DNA of 8,417 bases from JACVRW01 sp035947555 (GTDB taxonomy: Bacteria > Actinomycetota > Thermoleophilia > Solirubrobacterales > Thermoleophilaceae): positions 1 through 8,417 of the forward strand of contig DASZJZ010000192.1 in the NCBI GenBank assembly GCA_035947555.1, in the 5' to 3' direction. Made by a program: the position numbers and the translations under genes. Within the stretch, counting starts at the first letter, position 1. Each line of letters opens with the position of its first letter. Below are positions 1 to 5,702 of the stretch, piece by piece. The notes under the pieces are model-generated. The model worked only from the letters and a program-made list of their open reading frames with translations, was not told where the DNA came from and ran no database searches.

Positions 1-15
1 CAGCCGTGGGCCGGC

Positions 16-825
16 CTAGCGCGCCTCCGCCGCCAGCGCCGTCTGGTCCTCCAACCCCGTGACCGGCCCGGCCGTCCCGCCGGTCCGCTTCCGCTCTCGG
101 ATCTCGAGGCGCCGTGAAACCCTGGACAGCGTGTAGTTCACGACCACGAACAGCGCGCCGATGAAGATGAACACCTGCAGCAGCGGGGCCTCGACGCCGC
201 CTACGAACGCGGTGAAGCCGCTCGACAGCGTGCGGCCGGCCCGCATCACCTCCGAGATCGCGATGATGCTGACCAGCGTCGTGTCCTTGTTCAGCGTGAT
301 GAGCTGGGACACGGTCGCCGGCACCATGCGCCGGAGGCCCTGCGGCAAGATCACGTAGCGCAGCTGCTGCGGGTAGGTCAGCCCCAGCGAGGCGGCCGCC
401 TCCCCCTGGCCGCGGTCGAGCGAGAGGATCCCGGCGCGCATGATCTCGGCGATCACCGCCGAGTTGTAGAGCACCAGCCCCAGCACCGCGGCGAACACGG
501 CTCCCGACTGGAGCGCCTCCGGAAGGAAGCTCGGCGCGTTGTCCTCCCACGTCCGTGACCACGACTCCGGGGCGGCGAGGAAGAGGTAGAGGATGATGAA
601 GATCAGCGGCAGGTTGCGCCAGACGTCCACCCACACGCCGGCGGCCACCTTGACGACGCGCGGCTTCGACAGGCGCGCGAGTGCAAGCAGCAGCCCGACG
701 ATCAGCGACAGCACGATCGAGATCGCGGCGATCTCGAGATTGATCAGGAAGGCCTCGAGCAGGAAGCGCAGGTTGTTCCCGCTCGTCACCCATTCCCAGT
801 TCTGCGGATCGAACAGGTAGCCCAT
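16..825 (-). CDS. Polar amino acid ABC transporter permease, second subunit (GluD-like)
   Basis: Inner-membrane subunit of a polar amino acid importer, 269 residues. Hydrophobic segments lie near residues 22-50, 72-84, 108-128, 170-190 and 213-236, the usual layout for the HisM/GlnP permease family. The cytoplasmic EAA loop that docks on the ATPase is clear: GEAAASLGL near 141-149, leading to the conserved Leu-Pro at 160-161. A hydrophilic, Arg/Lys-rich tail follows residue 237. The ATG start lies three bases after the stop of the upstream permease, with AGGTGAA inside the end of that gene as a likely ribosome site, so translational coupling is probable. It is the last gene of an ATPase, binding protein, permease, permease cluster, the order of corynebacterial gluABCD. 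Family and fold are certain; the exact substrate is inferred. The longer tail and last position match GluD rather than GluC. Confidence 0.93.
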   Translation of the reverse strand: MGYLFDPQNWEWVTSGNNLRFLLEAFLINLEIAAISIVLSLIVGLLLALARLSKPRVVKVAAGVWVDVWRNLPLIFIILYLFLAAPESWSRTWEDNAPSFLPEALQSGAVFAAVLGLVLYNSAVIAEIMRAGILSLDRGQGEAAASLGLTYPQQLRYVILPQGLRRMVPATVSQLITLNKDTTLVSIIAISEVMRAGRTLSSGFTAFVGGVEAPLLQVFIFIGALFVVVNYTLSRVSRRLEIRERKRTGGTAGPVTGLEDQTALAAEAR

Positions 826-828
826 GCT

Positions 829-1491
829 TCACCTGTGAATCGCGTAGCGGGCCTCGAGCCGGCGAACGGCCAGCGTCGCGAGCCCGGTCAGGATCAGGTA
901 GCCGACCGCCGCCCAGAAGAAGGTCTCGTGGGTCTCGAAGGTGCGCGACTGGACGATGCGCGCCTGCTTGAGCAGGTCGGGCAGCGCCAGTAGTGACACG
1001 CCGATGATCGCGGAGTTCTTGATCATCGCGATCATGAGGCTCCCCAGGTGGGGGATGACCGTCCGGAAAGCCTGCGGCAGGACGATGTAGCGCAGCGTGC
1101 GCGGGTAGTCGAGCCCGAGCGACAGGGAGGCGTCGATCTGGCCCCTGCCGACCGAGAAGACCCCCGAGCGCAGCGCCTCGGCCACGTACGCCGCCGTGTA
1201 CAGGCCGAGGCTAGCCGTGCCCGCCACCCACGCGTTGATCGGGAGCCCCGCCCGCCGCAGGCCGGCGAACGAGATGAACAGCAGCACCAGCAGCGGCGTG
1301 TTGCGGAACAGCTCGACGTACACCCCGCCGATCCAGTTGAGCGGCTTCACGGGCGCGACGCGCAGCGCCGCCACCAGCGTGCCGACGATCATGGCGATCA
1401 GGAACGAGATCGCAACGAGGCGGACCGTCACCCAGAACCCGGAGCTGAACTCCGGGAAGTGGTCCGTGAGGACCCCCCAGAGCTCAGCCAC
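829..1491 (-). CDS. Polar amino acid ABC transporter permease, first subunit (GluC-like)
   Basis: Inner-membrane permease of the same importer, 220 residues, a typical length for HisM/GlnP-type subunits. Five hydrophobic segments can be picked out near residues 20-43, 66-78, 87-107, 147-170 and 190-209. The EAA loop reads IDASLSLGLDYP near 119-130 and ends in the conserved Leu-Pro at 138-139. The start is GTG, preceded by GGGAG six bases upstream in the 17-base gap after the binding-protein stop. It probably pairs with the next permease to form a heterodimeric channel, because the two are paralogous but clearly different in sequence. Glutamate, aspartate or glutamine are the likely substrates by family and by gene order; the sequence alone does not decide between them. 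Confidence 0.93.
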   Translation of the reverse strand: MAELWGVLTDHFPEFSSGFWVTVRLVAISFLIAMIVGTLVAALRVAPVKPLNWIGGVYVELFRNTPLLVLLFISFAGLRRAGLPINAWVAGTASLGLYTAAYVAEALRSGVFSVGRGQIDASLSLGLDYPRTLRYIVLPQAFRTVIPHLGSLMIAMIKNSAIIGVSLLALPDLLKQARIVQSRTFETHETFFWAAVGYLILTGLATLAVRRLEARYAIHR

Positions 1492-1508
1492 GGGTCACTC
1501 CCGCCGTC

Positions 1509-2417
1509 CTAGAGCGGGGCCAACTCGAGGGCCTCCTCGAGCGTCATGTCGGGCGGCTGCTCCTCGCGGCCGATGTGGCGGCCCACCCACTTCTGGTAGG
1601 TCTCCTCCCAGCGGCCGTCCTGCTTCACGTCCTGGAGCACCTGATCGACGAACTGCTTCATCTGCCGGTCGCCCTGCTGGATCCCGACGCCGTAGGGCTC
1701 GGTCGTGAGCTCGTCCCCGACCATCTCGAGGGTGTCGTCCTGGATGATCATGCCGGTGAGGATCACGTCGTCGGTCGAGATGGCGTCGATCGCTCCGTTC
1801 TGCAGGAGCTCGAGGCATTCGGAGTAGGTGTCCACGAGCCGCAGCTCGGCCTCGGGCGCTTCCTCGCGGATCGTCTCCTCGTAGGTCGAGCCGAGCGCCG
1901 TGCAGACGCGATTGCCGGCCAGGTCCTCGAGGCCTCTGATGTCCGAGTCCTGCGGGACCAGGATCCGCCCCCGCGCGATGTAGTACGGCTCCGAGTAGTC
2001 GATCTCCTGGTCACGCTCCTCCGTGATCGTCATCGTCGACAGGATCAGGTCGACGGTCCCCCGCTGCAGGAATGGGATGCGGTTGTCCGAGATCGCCTCG
2101 ACGAACCGGGGCTCCACGCCCAGCTCCTCGGCGATGAACCGGCCCATGTCGACGTCGAAGCCCTCGACATCGCCCGTCTGCGGGTTCCGGAAGCCGAATG
2201 GCGGCACGTCGTATTTCACGCCGATCGTGATCTCGCCGCGCCGCTGGATCCTCCCGAGGCTCGTGTCCGCGGGGTACTGCCGGGCCTCGCCGGCCTGGTC
2301 GCCGCCTCCACCGCCGCCGCCCTCGTCATCGTCGTCGTCGCCGCAGGCGACAAGTGCAAGCGCCGCTACTGCAAGGGCCATCGCAAGCAGCGCACGCCAC
2401 AGGTTGGTTCTGGTCAT
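1509..2417 (-). CDS. Polar amino acid ABC transporter substrate-binding lipoprotein (GluB-like)
   Basis: Extracytoplasmic binding protein, 302 residues, that captures the amino acid and delivers it to the permeases. The N-terminus is a lipoprotein signal: basic start, hydrophobic stretch 9-22, then lipobox LVAC with Cys25 as the lipid-anchored residue. An acidic/glycine linker follows (Asp 27-31, Gly 33-39). The mature part is a family 3 periplasmic-binding fold: GEITIGVKYDVPPFGF opens lobe 1, followed by GFDVDMGRFIAEELG and then LSTMTITEERDQEIDYSEPYY, the ligand-site region typical of glutamate/glutamine/cystine binders. The C-terminal RWEETYQKWVG is also typical. The ATG is preceded by GGAGGG eight bases upstream in the 13-base gap after the ATPase gene. 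GluB-type glutamate binding is the best guess; glutamine or aspartate remain possible. Confidence 0.93.
   Translation of the reverse strand: MTRTNLWRALLAMALAVAALALVACGDDDDDEGGGGGGGDQAGEARQYPADTSLGRIQRRGEITIGVKYDVPPFGFRNPQTGDVEGFDVDMGRFIAEELGVEPRFVEAISDNRIPFLQRGTVDLILSTMTITEERDQEIDYSEPYYIARGRILVPQDSDIRGLEDLAGNRVCTALGSTYEETIREEAPEAELRLVDTYSECLELLQNGAIDAISTDDVILTGMIIQDDTLEMVGDELTTEPYGVGIQQGDRQMKQFVDQVLQDVKQDGRWEETYQKWVGRHIGREEQPPDMTLEEALELAPL
2301..2342 (-). repeat. Trinucleotide tract encoding an Asp5-Glu-Gly7 linker
   Basis: Near-perfect runs of GAC/GAT-type codons followed by GGC-type codons encode residues 26-39 of the binding lipoprotein, directly after the lipidated cysteine. The product is a flexible acidic spacer between membrane anchor and ligand-binding lobes. 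Such tracts can change length by replication slippage in frame. Confidence 0.7.
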
Positions 2418-2430
2418 CCCGGATCCCTCC

Positions 2431-3180
2431 TCAGTGGTGGATGATCTTGTCCACGAACTCCTTCGCCCTCGGGCTCCTCGCCGCCGAGAAGAATTCGTCC
2501 GGCGGGCCCTCCTCCACGATCTCGCCGGCGTCGATGAAGACGATCCGGTCGCACACCTCGCGCGCGAACCCCATCTCGTGGGTCACGACGATCATCGTCA
2601 TGCCGTCCCGGGCCAGCTGGCGCATCACGTCGAGGACCTCGCGGATCATCTCCGGATCGAGCGCCGACGTCGGCTCGTCGAACAGCATCAGCTTCGGCTC
2701 CATCGCCAGGGCGCGAGCAATCGCCACACGCTGCTGCTGGCCGCCGGACAGGTCGGCCGGATACTCGTCCGCCTTCTCCGGGATCCCGACCCGCTCCAGC
2801 AGCCGGCGGGCCCGCTCCCGGGCCTCCTCGCGGCTGACGCCCTTCGACTTGACCGGCCCGAGCATTACGTTCTCGAGCACGGTCATGTGCGGGAACAGGT
2901 TGAACTGCTGGAAGACCATCCCGATGTCCGCCCGCAGGCGGCTGAGCGCCTTGCCCGAGTAGTCGATCGGCGCGCCGTCGAAGCGGACCTCGCCGGCGTC
3001 GATCGGCTCGAGGCCGTTGATGCAGCGCAGCATCGTCGACTTGCCCGAGCCGGACGGGCCCGCGATGACGATCGCGGAGCCGCGCTCCACGTTGAGGTCC
3101 ACGCCGTCGAGGACGACGTTGTCGCCGAAGCTCTTACGGACCTGGTCGAGCTCGACCAGCGGGCGGCCGTCGTCCCCCAT
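2431..3180 (-). CDS. Polar amino acid ABC transporter ATP-binding protein (GluA/GlnQ-like)
   Basis: Cytoplasmic ATPase, 249 residues, that powers the importer encoded by the next three genes. All motifs are intact: Walker A GPSGSGKST at 41-49, Q-loop Gln91 in VFQQFNLFPH, ABC signature LSGGQ at 144-148, Walker B LMLFDE at 164-169 followed by the D-loop SALD, and switch His201 in VVTHEMGFA. Length and sequence match the GlnQ/HisP/GluA polar amino acid class, with no C-terminal regulatory domain. The ATG is preceded by GGGGAGAA about ten bases upstream. It is the second gene after the HD phosphohydrolase (47-base gap) and the first of a gluABCD-ordered set. Assignment as the transporter ATPase is secure; the substrate is inferred. 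Confidence 0.96.
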   Translation of the reverse strand: MGDDGRPLVELDQVRKSFGDNVVLDGVDLNVERGSAIVIAGPSGSGKSTMLRCINGLEPIDAGEVRFDGAPIDYSGKALSRLRADIGMVFQQFNLFPHMTVLENVMLGPVKSKGVSREEARERARRLLERVGIPEKADEYPADLSGGQQQRVAIARALAMEPKLMLFDEPTSALDPEMIREVLDVMRQLARDGMTMIVVTHEMGFAREVCDRIVFIDAGEIVEEGPPDEFFSAARSPRAKEFVDKIIHH

Positions 3181-3201
3181 TCCGCACCCGTTCTCCCCAT
3201 C

Positions 3202-3223
3202 GGGCGGTATTGGGAAACCGCCC
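3202..3223 (-). other. Intercistronic stem-loop between HD gene and transporter ATPase
   Basis: GGGCGGT and ACCGCCC form a perfect 7-bp stem around an 8-base loop, between the HD-gene stop and the ribosome site of the ATPase gene. No T-run follows on the minus strand, so it is not a classic intrinsic terminator. It may stabilise the downstream transporter mRNA or act as a partial attenuator. A TANNNT match, TAGGAT (3232-3237, minus), lies just upstream and could be a weak internal -10, in which case the hairpin would sit at the extreme 5' end of the transporter mRNA. Confidence 0.45.
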
Positions 3224-3227
3224 TAAA

Positions 3228-4013
3228 TCAAATCCTAAAGACCGGCACCAGCCGCTTCTCGTGCTCGGCGTCGATCTCGGCCACCACCTCGATGTGCTGC
3301 TCAATCCCGGACCCGCGCAGCTTCGTGGCCAGCAGCTCGTCCACCTGAAACAGGCCGCTCGAGTTGTTCATCTCGATCTCGATCCGCACGGCACGCTCGT
3401 CGCCGGGCTCGATCGTCACGCCGTCGATCGCCGCCGCCGAGATCGAGTGGATGTTGGGACGGCGGGTCTCGAACGGGATGCGCGAGCGGCCGCTCGCCAT
3501 GTCGAGCGCGTCGGCCACGCGGACGATGCCGGCCTCGACCGTGATCGGGTCGCCGCGGCGGCGGTGCCCGATCACGGCGTGGAGCGCCTCCGAGACCAGC
3601 ACGGTCAGCTCCGGCTCCCGGTAGGTGGGCTCGAGTAGCTGCGGCAGCCGGTCGGCGGCCAGGAACAGCGAGTACTGCTCGTGGTCGGTGCGGTGGATCG
3701 ACATGCCGGTGTCGTGGAAGAGGCAGGCCGCGGCGATCACCACCTCGGCGTCGCGCGGCGACATCCCGTGCTCGGTCACCATCGCCGGCTCCACGCCGGC
3801 CCGCGTCAGCAGCCGGAACAGGCGCAGCCCGATGTTCACCACGATCTGGATGTGCACCCAGGAGTGGTCCGACATGTCGCGCCGGTCGGCGTTCACCTGC
3901 TGCATGTACCACCAGGCGTGCAGGCGGCGGTCGGCGTTCGCCGCCGTGAGCAGCGCCTCGAGGCGCCGGTTGCCCCGCGTGGGCACGCGGATCTCCGTAG
4001 CCGGGATCTCCAC
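3228..4013 (-). CDS. HD-domain phosphohydrolase of unknown substrate
   Basis: Predicted cytoplasmic metal-dependent phosphohydrolase, 261 residues. HD-superfamily ligands are visible: His50 and His54 in DHSWVHIQIV, the HD pair at 100-101 in CLFHDTGM, His145 and His150 in HAVIGH, and Asp168/Asp171 in VADALDMASGR. The H-HD-H-H-D pattern suggests a site able to hold two metals, as in nucleotide and cyclic-nucleotide hydrolases. A C-terminal alpha/beta part (about 180-261, with NNSSGLFQVDELL) follows the HD core. From memory, similar proteins occur in archaea and bacteria, with no substrate known to me. I chose GTG 4013 because the open frame further upstream only mirrors moaA and is Arg/Ser-rich, and because a -10 hexamer lies exactly 7 nt upstream. 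It is the first gene of a run continuing into the amino acid transporter. HD class is well supported; substrate and link to transport are unknown. Confidence 0.85.
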   Translation of the reverse strand: MEIPATEIRVPTRGNRRLEALLTAANADRRLHAWWYMQQVNADRRDMSDHSWVHIQIVVNIGLRLFRLLTRAGVEPAMVTEHGMSPRDAEVVIAAACLFHDTGMSIHRTDHEQYSLFLAADRLPQLLEPTYREPELTVLVSEALHAVIGHRRRGDPITVEAGIVRVADALDMASGRSRIPFETRRPNIHSISAAAIDGVTIEPGDERAVRIEIEMNNSSGLFQVDELLATKLRGSGIEQHIEVVAEIDAEHEKRLVPVFRI

Positions 4014-4019
4014 GCGGGG

Positions 4020-4025
4020 TACCCT
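4020..4025 (+). promoter_or_regulatory. Predicted -10 box for leaderless moaA mRNA
   Basis: TACCCT fits the actinobacterial TANNNT -10 consensus and lies 7 bases before the moaA GTG, so transcription would begin at or next to the start codon. No Shine-Dalgarno sequence is visible before the GTG. No convincing -35 is seen, which is common for this promoter class. It overlaps the opposing -10 box of the HD gene by five bases. Confidence 0.5.
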
Positions 4026-4026
4026 A
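4021..4026 (-). promoter_or_regulatory. Predicted -10 box for leaderless HD-gene/transporter mRNA
   Basis: Read on the minus strand, TAGGGT fits TANNNT and ends 7 bases before the GTG of the HD gene, the same geometry as the opposing moaA box. It would drive the HD gene and possibly the whole transporter cluster. No -35 element is evident. Confidence 0.5.
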
Positions 4027-4032
4027 CGACCC

Positions 4033-5028
4033 GTGACCCGAGAGCCCCTCGTCGACGGCCACGGCCGGCAGATCACGGATCTGCGCGTGTCGGTCACCGA
4101 CCGCTGCAACTTCCGCTGCCAGTACTGCATGCCCGCGGACGGCCTGCCGTGGCTCGAACGAGAGGAGATCCTCAGCTTCGAGGAGATCGAGCGCCTGGTG
4201 CGGGTGATGGCCGCGATGGGCGTGACCGACCTGCGCCTGACGGGCGGCGAGCCGCTCGTGCGGCGCGAGTTCCCGCGCCTGGTGGCGATGCTCGCGGCCG
4301 TGCCCGGGATCGAGGACCTCTCGCTCACCACGAACGCCTACCTGCTCGACCGCCACGCCGACGCGCTGGTGGAGGCCGGGATCACGCGCGTGAACGTCTC
4401 GATCGACTCGCTGCAGCGGGACCGCTTCTTCCAGATCACCCGGCGCGACTCGCTCCCGCAGGTGCTGCGAGGGCTCGAGGCGATCGCCCGGCACGAGCGG
4501 GTGCGGCCGATCAAGGTCAACGCTGTGGCGATGCGCGGCTTCACCGAGGAGGAGGCGCTGCCCTTCGCCGAGTTCGCCCGCTCGACGAGCTTCCAGGTGC
4601 GCTTCATCGAGTTCATGCCGCTGGACGGCGACCACGCCTGGAGCCCCGATCAGGTCCTGACGGGCGACGAGCTGCGCGAGATCATCCATCGCGTGCACCC
4701 GCTGGAGGAGGCGCCGCGCGAGCCGCACGCCACCGCCCGCGTGTTCCGCTTCGCCGACGGCCAGGGCGAGATCGGCTTCATCAATCCGGTCTCGGAGCCG
4801 TTCTGCGCCGACTGCAACCGGGTCCGCCTGACCGCCGACGGCAAGCTCCGCACCTGCCTCTTCTCGCTGCACGAGACCGACCTGCGCGAGGTCCTGCGGG
4901 CAGGGGCCGGCGACGCCGAGCTCGAGACCGTGATCCGGGACGCCGTCTGGCGCAAGGAGCTGAAGCACCGGGTCGGCGAGCCCGGCTTCCGCCAGCCGCC
5001 GCGGACGATGTCCGCGATCGGTGGCTGA
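4033..5028 (+). CDS. moaA: GTP 3',8-cyclase MoaA (molybdenum cofactor biosynthesis)
   Basis: Radical SAM enzyme that converts GTP to 3',8-cyclo-7,8-dihydro-GTP, the first step of molybdopterin synthesis; MoaC then makes cyclic pyranopterin monophosphate. The product has 331 residues, the usual size. The N-terminal SAM cluster motif CNFRCQYC gives Cys25, Cys29 and Cys32, and LTGGEPLVRR follows as the SAM-binding region. The second, GTP-binding cluster is complete: Cys258, Cys261 and Cys275 (C-x2-C-x13-C). The protein ends in the conserved, functionally important Gly-Gly (SAIGG). The GTG start at 4033 leaves the normal short lead-in before the radical SAM core; the longer open frame upstream only mirrors the HD gene. 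No other molybdenum cofactor gene is in the window. The next gene overlaps its end by 8 bases. Identification is firm. Confidence 0.97.
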   Translation: MTREPLVDGHGRQITDLRVSVTDRCNFRCQYCMPADGLPWLEREEILSFEEIERLVRVMAAMGVTDLRLTGGEPLVRREFPRLVAMLAAVPGIEDLSLTTNAYLLDRHADALVEAGITRVNVSIDSLQRDRFFQITRRDSLPQVLRGLEAIARHERVRPIKVNAVAMRGFTEEEALPFAEFARSTSFQVRFIEFMPLDGDHAWSPDQVLTGDELREIIHRVHPLEEAPREPHATARVFRFADGQGEIGFINPVSEPFCADCNRVRLTADGKLRTCLFSLHETDLREVLRAGAGDAELETVIRDAVWRKELKHRVGEPGFRQPPRTMSAIGG

Positions 5029-5368
5029 GGGTTCCTACAGGCTCACCGTTCGCAGCCGGGCCAAGGTGCACAAGGAGCGCCACGCCGATCTCGACGCGGC
5101 CCTCGCCGCGATGAAGCGGATCGGGACCGAGCTGTCGGACGGGGCCGGCGCGCGGCCGGCCGGCGGGACGCTCATCCGCCGCTTCGAACCGGTCCAGCAG
5201 GTGGTGGGGCGTATCGAGCTCTCCGGGCCGGGCCGGCTGCGGGCGGGCGTGGATGTGCGCGGCGACGGGTCCAGCGAGGCCTACACGGGCCGGGTGCGGC
5301 GGCGGCTGATCGAGCAGCGCGCCGGCGAGGACGCCTACGGCGCGCTGCGCCGCATGGTGCGGTCGTGA
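5021..5368 (+). CDS. Small basic protein of unknown function downstream of moaA
   Basis: A 115-residue protein I do not recognise. It begins with a GTG whose first 8 bases (GTGGCTGA) contain the moaA stop, so translational coupling to moaA is likely. There is no signal peptide, membrane segment, cysteine or tryptophan. An N-terminal strand (SYRLTVRSRA) precedes a likely helix at 19-38. A strand-rich part follows at 49-90 (TLIRRFEPVQQVVGRIELSG and a following RLRAGVDVRG), then an Arg-rich C-terminal helix. The protein is probably soluble and basic, perhaps binding nucleic acid or another acidic partner, but that is only composition-based. Its coding status is supported by the overlap with moaA, the ordinary amphipathic residue pattern, and another small gene 31 bases downstream in the same direction. 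Confidence 0.72.
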   Translation: MAEGSYRLTVRSRAKVHKERHADLDAALAAMKRIGTELSDGAGARPAGGTLIRRFEPVQQVVGRIELSGPGRLRAGVDVRGDGSSEAYTGRVRRRLIEQRAGEDAYGALRRMVRS

Positions 5369-5374
5369 CCGCGA

Positions 5375-5396
5375 GGCCGCCTCGGGGGGAGCGGCC
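5375..5396 (+). promoter_or_regulatory. Ribosome site of the 5400 gene, within a possible small hairpin loop
   Basis: GGCCGC and GCGGCC could pair as a 6-bp stem, with CTCGGGGGGA as the 10-base loop. The loop holds the G-rich ribosome site of the gene starting at 5400, nine bases before its ATG. The ribosome site is credible; the hairpin could be chance in such GC-rich DNA. Confidence 0.3.
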
Positions 5397-5399
5397 CGC

Positions 5400-5678
5400 A
5401 TGACGACTTGGCGCGTCCGCCTCCCGCGCGGCGCAGAGCGCCCCTACCGCGTCTTCGTGAACGGCGTGCCCCAGGAGGAGGGCACGGACTACGACGTCGT
5501 CGACGGAGAGCTCCACTTCAAGCGGCCGCTCGAGAAGGAGAGGCTCGGCCTGGGGCGCTGGACGGCGATCTTCTTCGGGCTGTTCGGCTCGTACGGGAAG
5601 AACGACCAGGTCGACGTCCAGTACCAGCTCGGCGGCCGCACCGCGCACGCGACTGGTCTCGACATCGAGCAACCTTGA
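5400..5678 (+). CDS. Small beta-rich protein of unknown function upstream of metF
   Basis: A 92-residue protein I cannot name. Residues 16-43 read as a beta-hairpin unit (YRVFVNGV, then EEGTDYDVVDGELHFKRPL), and residues 69-76 (DQVDVQYQ) look like its closing strand. This VNGV...GTDY...F...V-Y pattern resembles small beta-sandwich repeats I know from phage tail and surface proteins; that is a resemblance from memory, not an assignment. A hydrophobic aromatic segment (about 53-65, RWTAIFFGLFGSY) is inserted before the last strand. It is too short for a standard membrane helix but could touch a membrane or partner. No signal peptide is seen. The ATG has a G-rich ribosome site nine bases upstream. 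The stop codon lies inside the inverted repeat in front of metF. It is probably cotranscribed with the preceding gene. Confidence 0.72.
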   Translation: MTTWRVRLPRGAERPYRVFVNGVPQEEGTDYDVVDGELHFKRPLEKERLGLGRWTAIFFGLFGSYGKNDQVDVQYQLGGRTAHATGLDIEQP

Positions 5679-5696
5679 CACAATCGTGTTAAGGTT
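5671..5696 (+). promoter_or_regulatory. 26-bp inverted repeat overlapping the metF promoter (candidate operator or hairpin)
   Basis: The arms AACCTTGACAC (5671-5681) and GTGTTAAGGTT (5686-5696) are reverse complements except at one position (G5677 opposite T5690), with AATC between them. The element contains the stop codon of the preceding gene (TGA, 5676-5678) and all of the predicted metF -10 box. As DNA it is a strong candidate repressor site. As RNA from the upstream genes it could form an 11-pair hairpin, counting one G-U pair. It is AT-rich against a very GC-rich background. Confidence 0.7.
5690..5695 (+). promoter_or_regulatory. Predicted extended -10 box of metF (leaderless)
   Basis: TAAGGT fits TANNNT, is preceded by TGT (extended -10), and is followed by 7 bases and the metF ATG, the same spacing as at the moaA/HD divergent promoter. 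AAGG within the box could alternatively serve as a ribosome site eight bases from ATG if a longer transcript is used. Confidence 0.55.
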
Positions 5697-5702
5697 CGCG
5701 CC

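Noticed and set aside
3202..3223. Intrinsic terminator between the HD gene and the transporter
   Set aside because: The stem is good, but no T-run follows on the minus strand; called a stem-loop of unknown role instead.
2023..3348. Long plus-strand open frame (441 codons) opposite the transporter genes
   Set aside because: It overlaps antisense a complete ATPase and a binding protein with intact motifs; it contains Pro and Ser runs that are the antisense of the Gly/Asp linker; typical GC-rich shadow.
3625..4032. Upstream extension of moaA (136 residues)
   Set aside because: It mirrors the HD gene on the other strand and has no resemblance to MoaA; a normal-length MoaA starts at 4033.
4014..4331. 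N-terminal extension of the HD protein to an upstream start at 4331
   Set aside because: The extra 106 residues are Arg/Ser/Thr-rich, lie antisense to the conserved radical SAM core of moaA, and family sequence begins only near 4013.
3681..5114. Long plus-strand open frame in another phase across HD and moaA
   Set aside because: Arg/Pro/Gly/Ala-rich out-of-frame reading of moaA with no family-like sequence.
5675..5680. TTGACA as a -35 box for metF
   Set aside because: Only nine bases separate it from TAAGGT, too few for a sigma-70 type -35/-10 pair; it is better explained as part of the inverted repeat.
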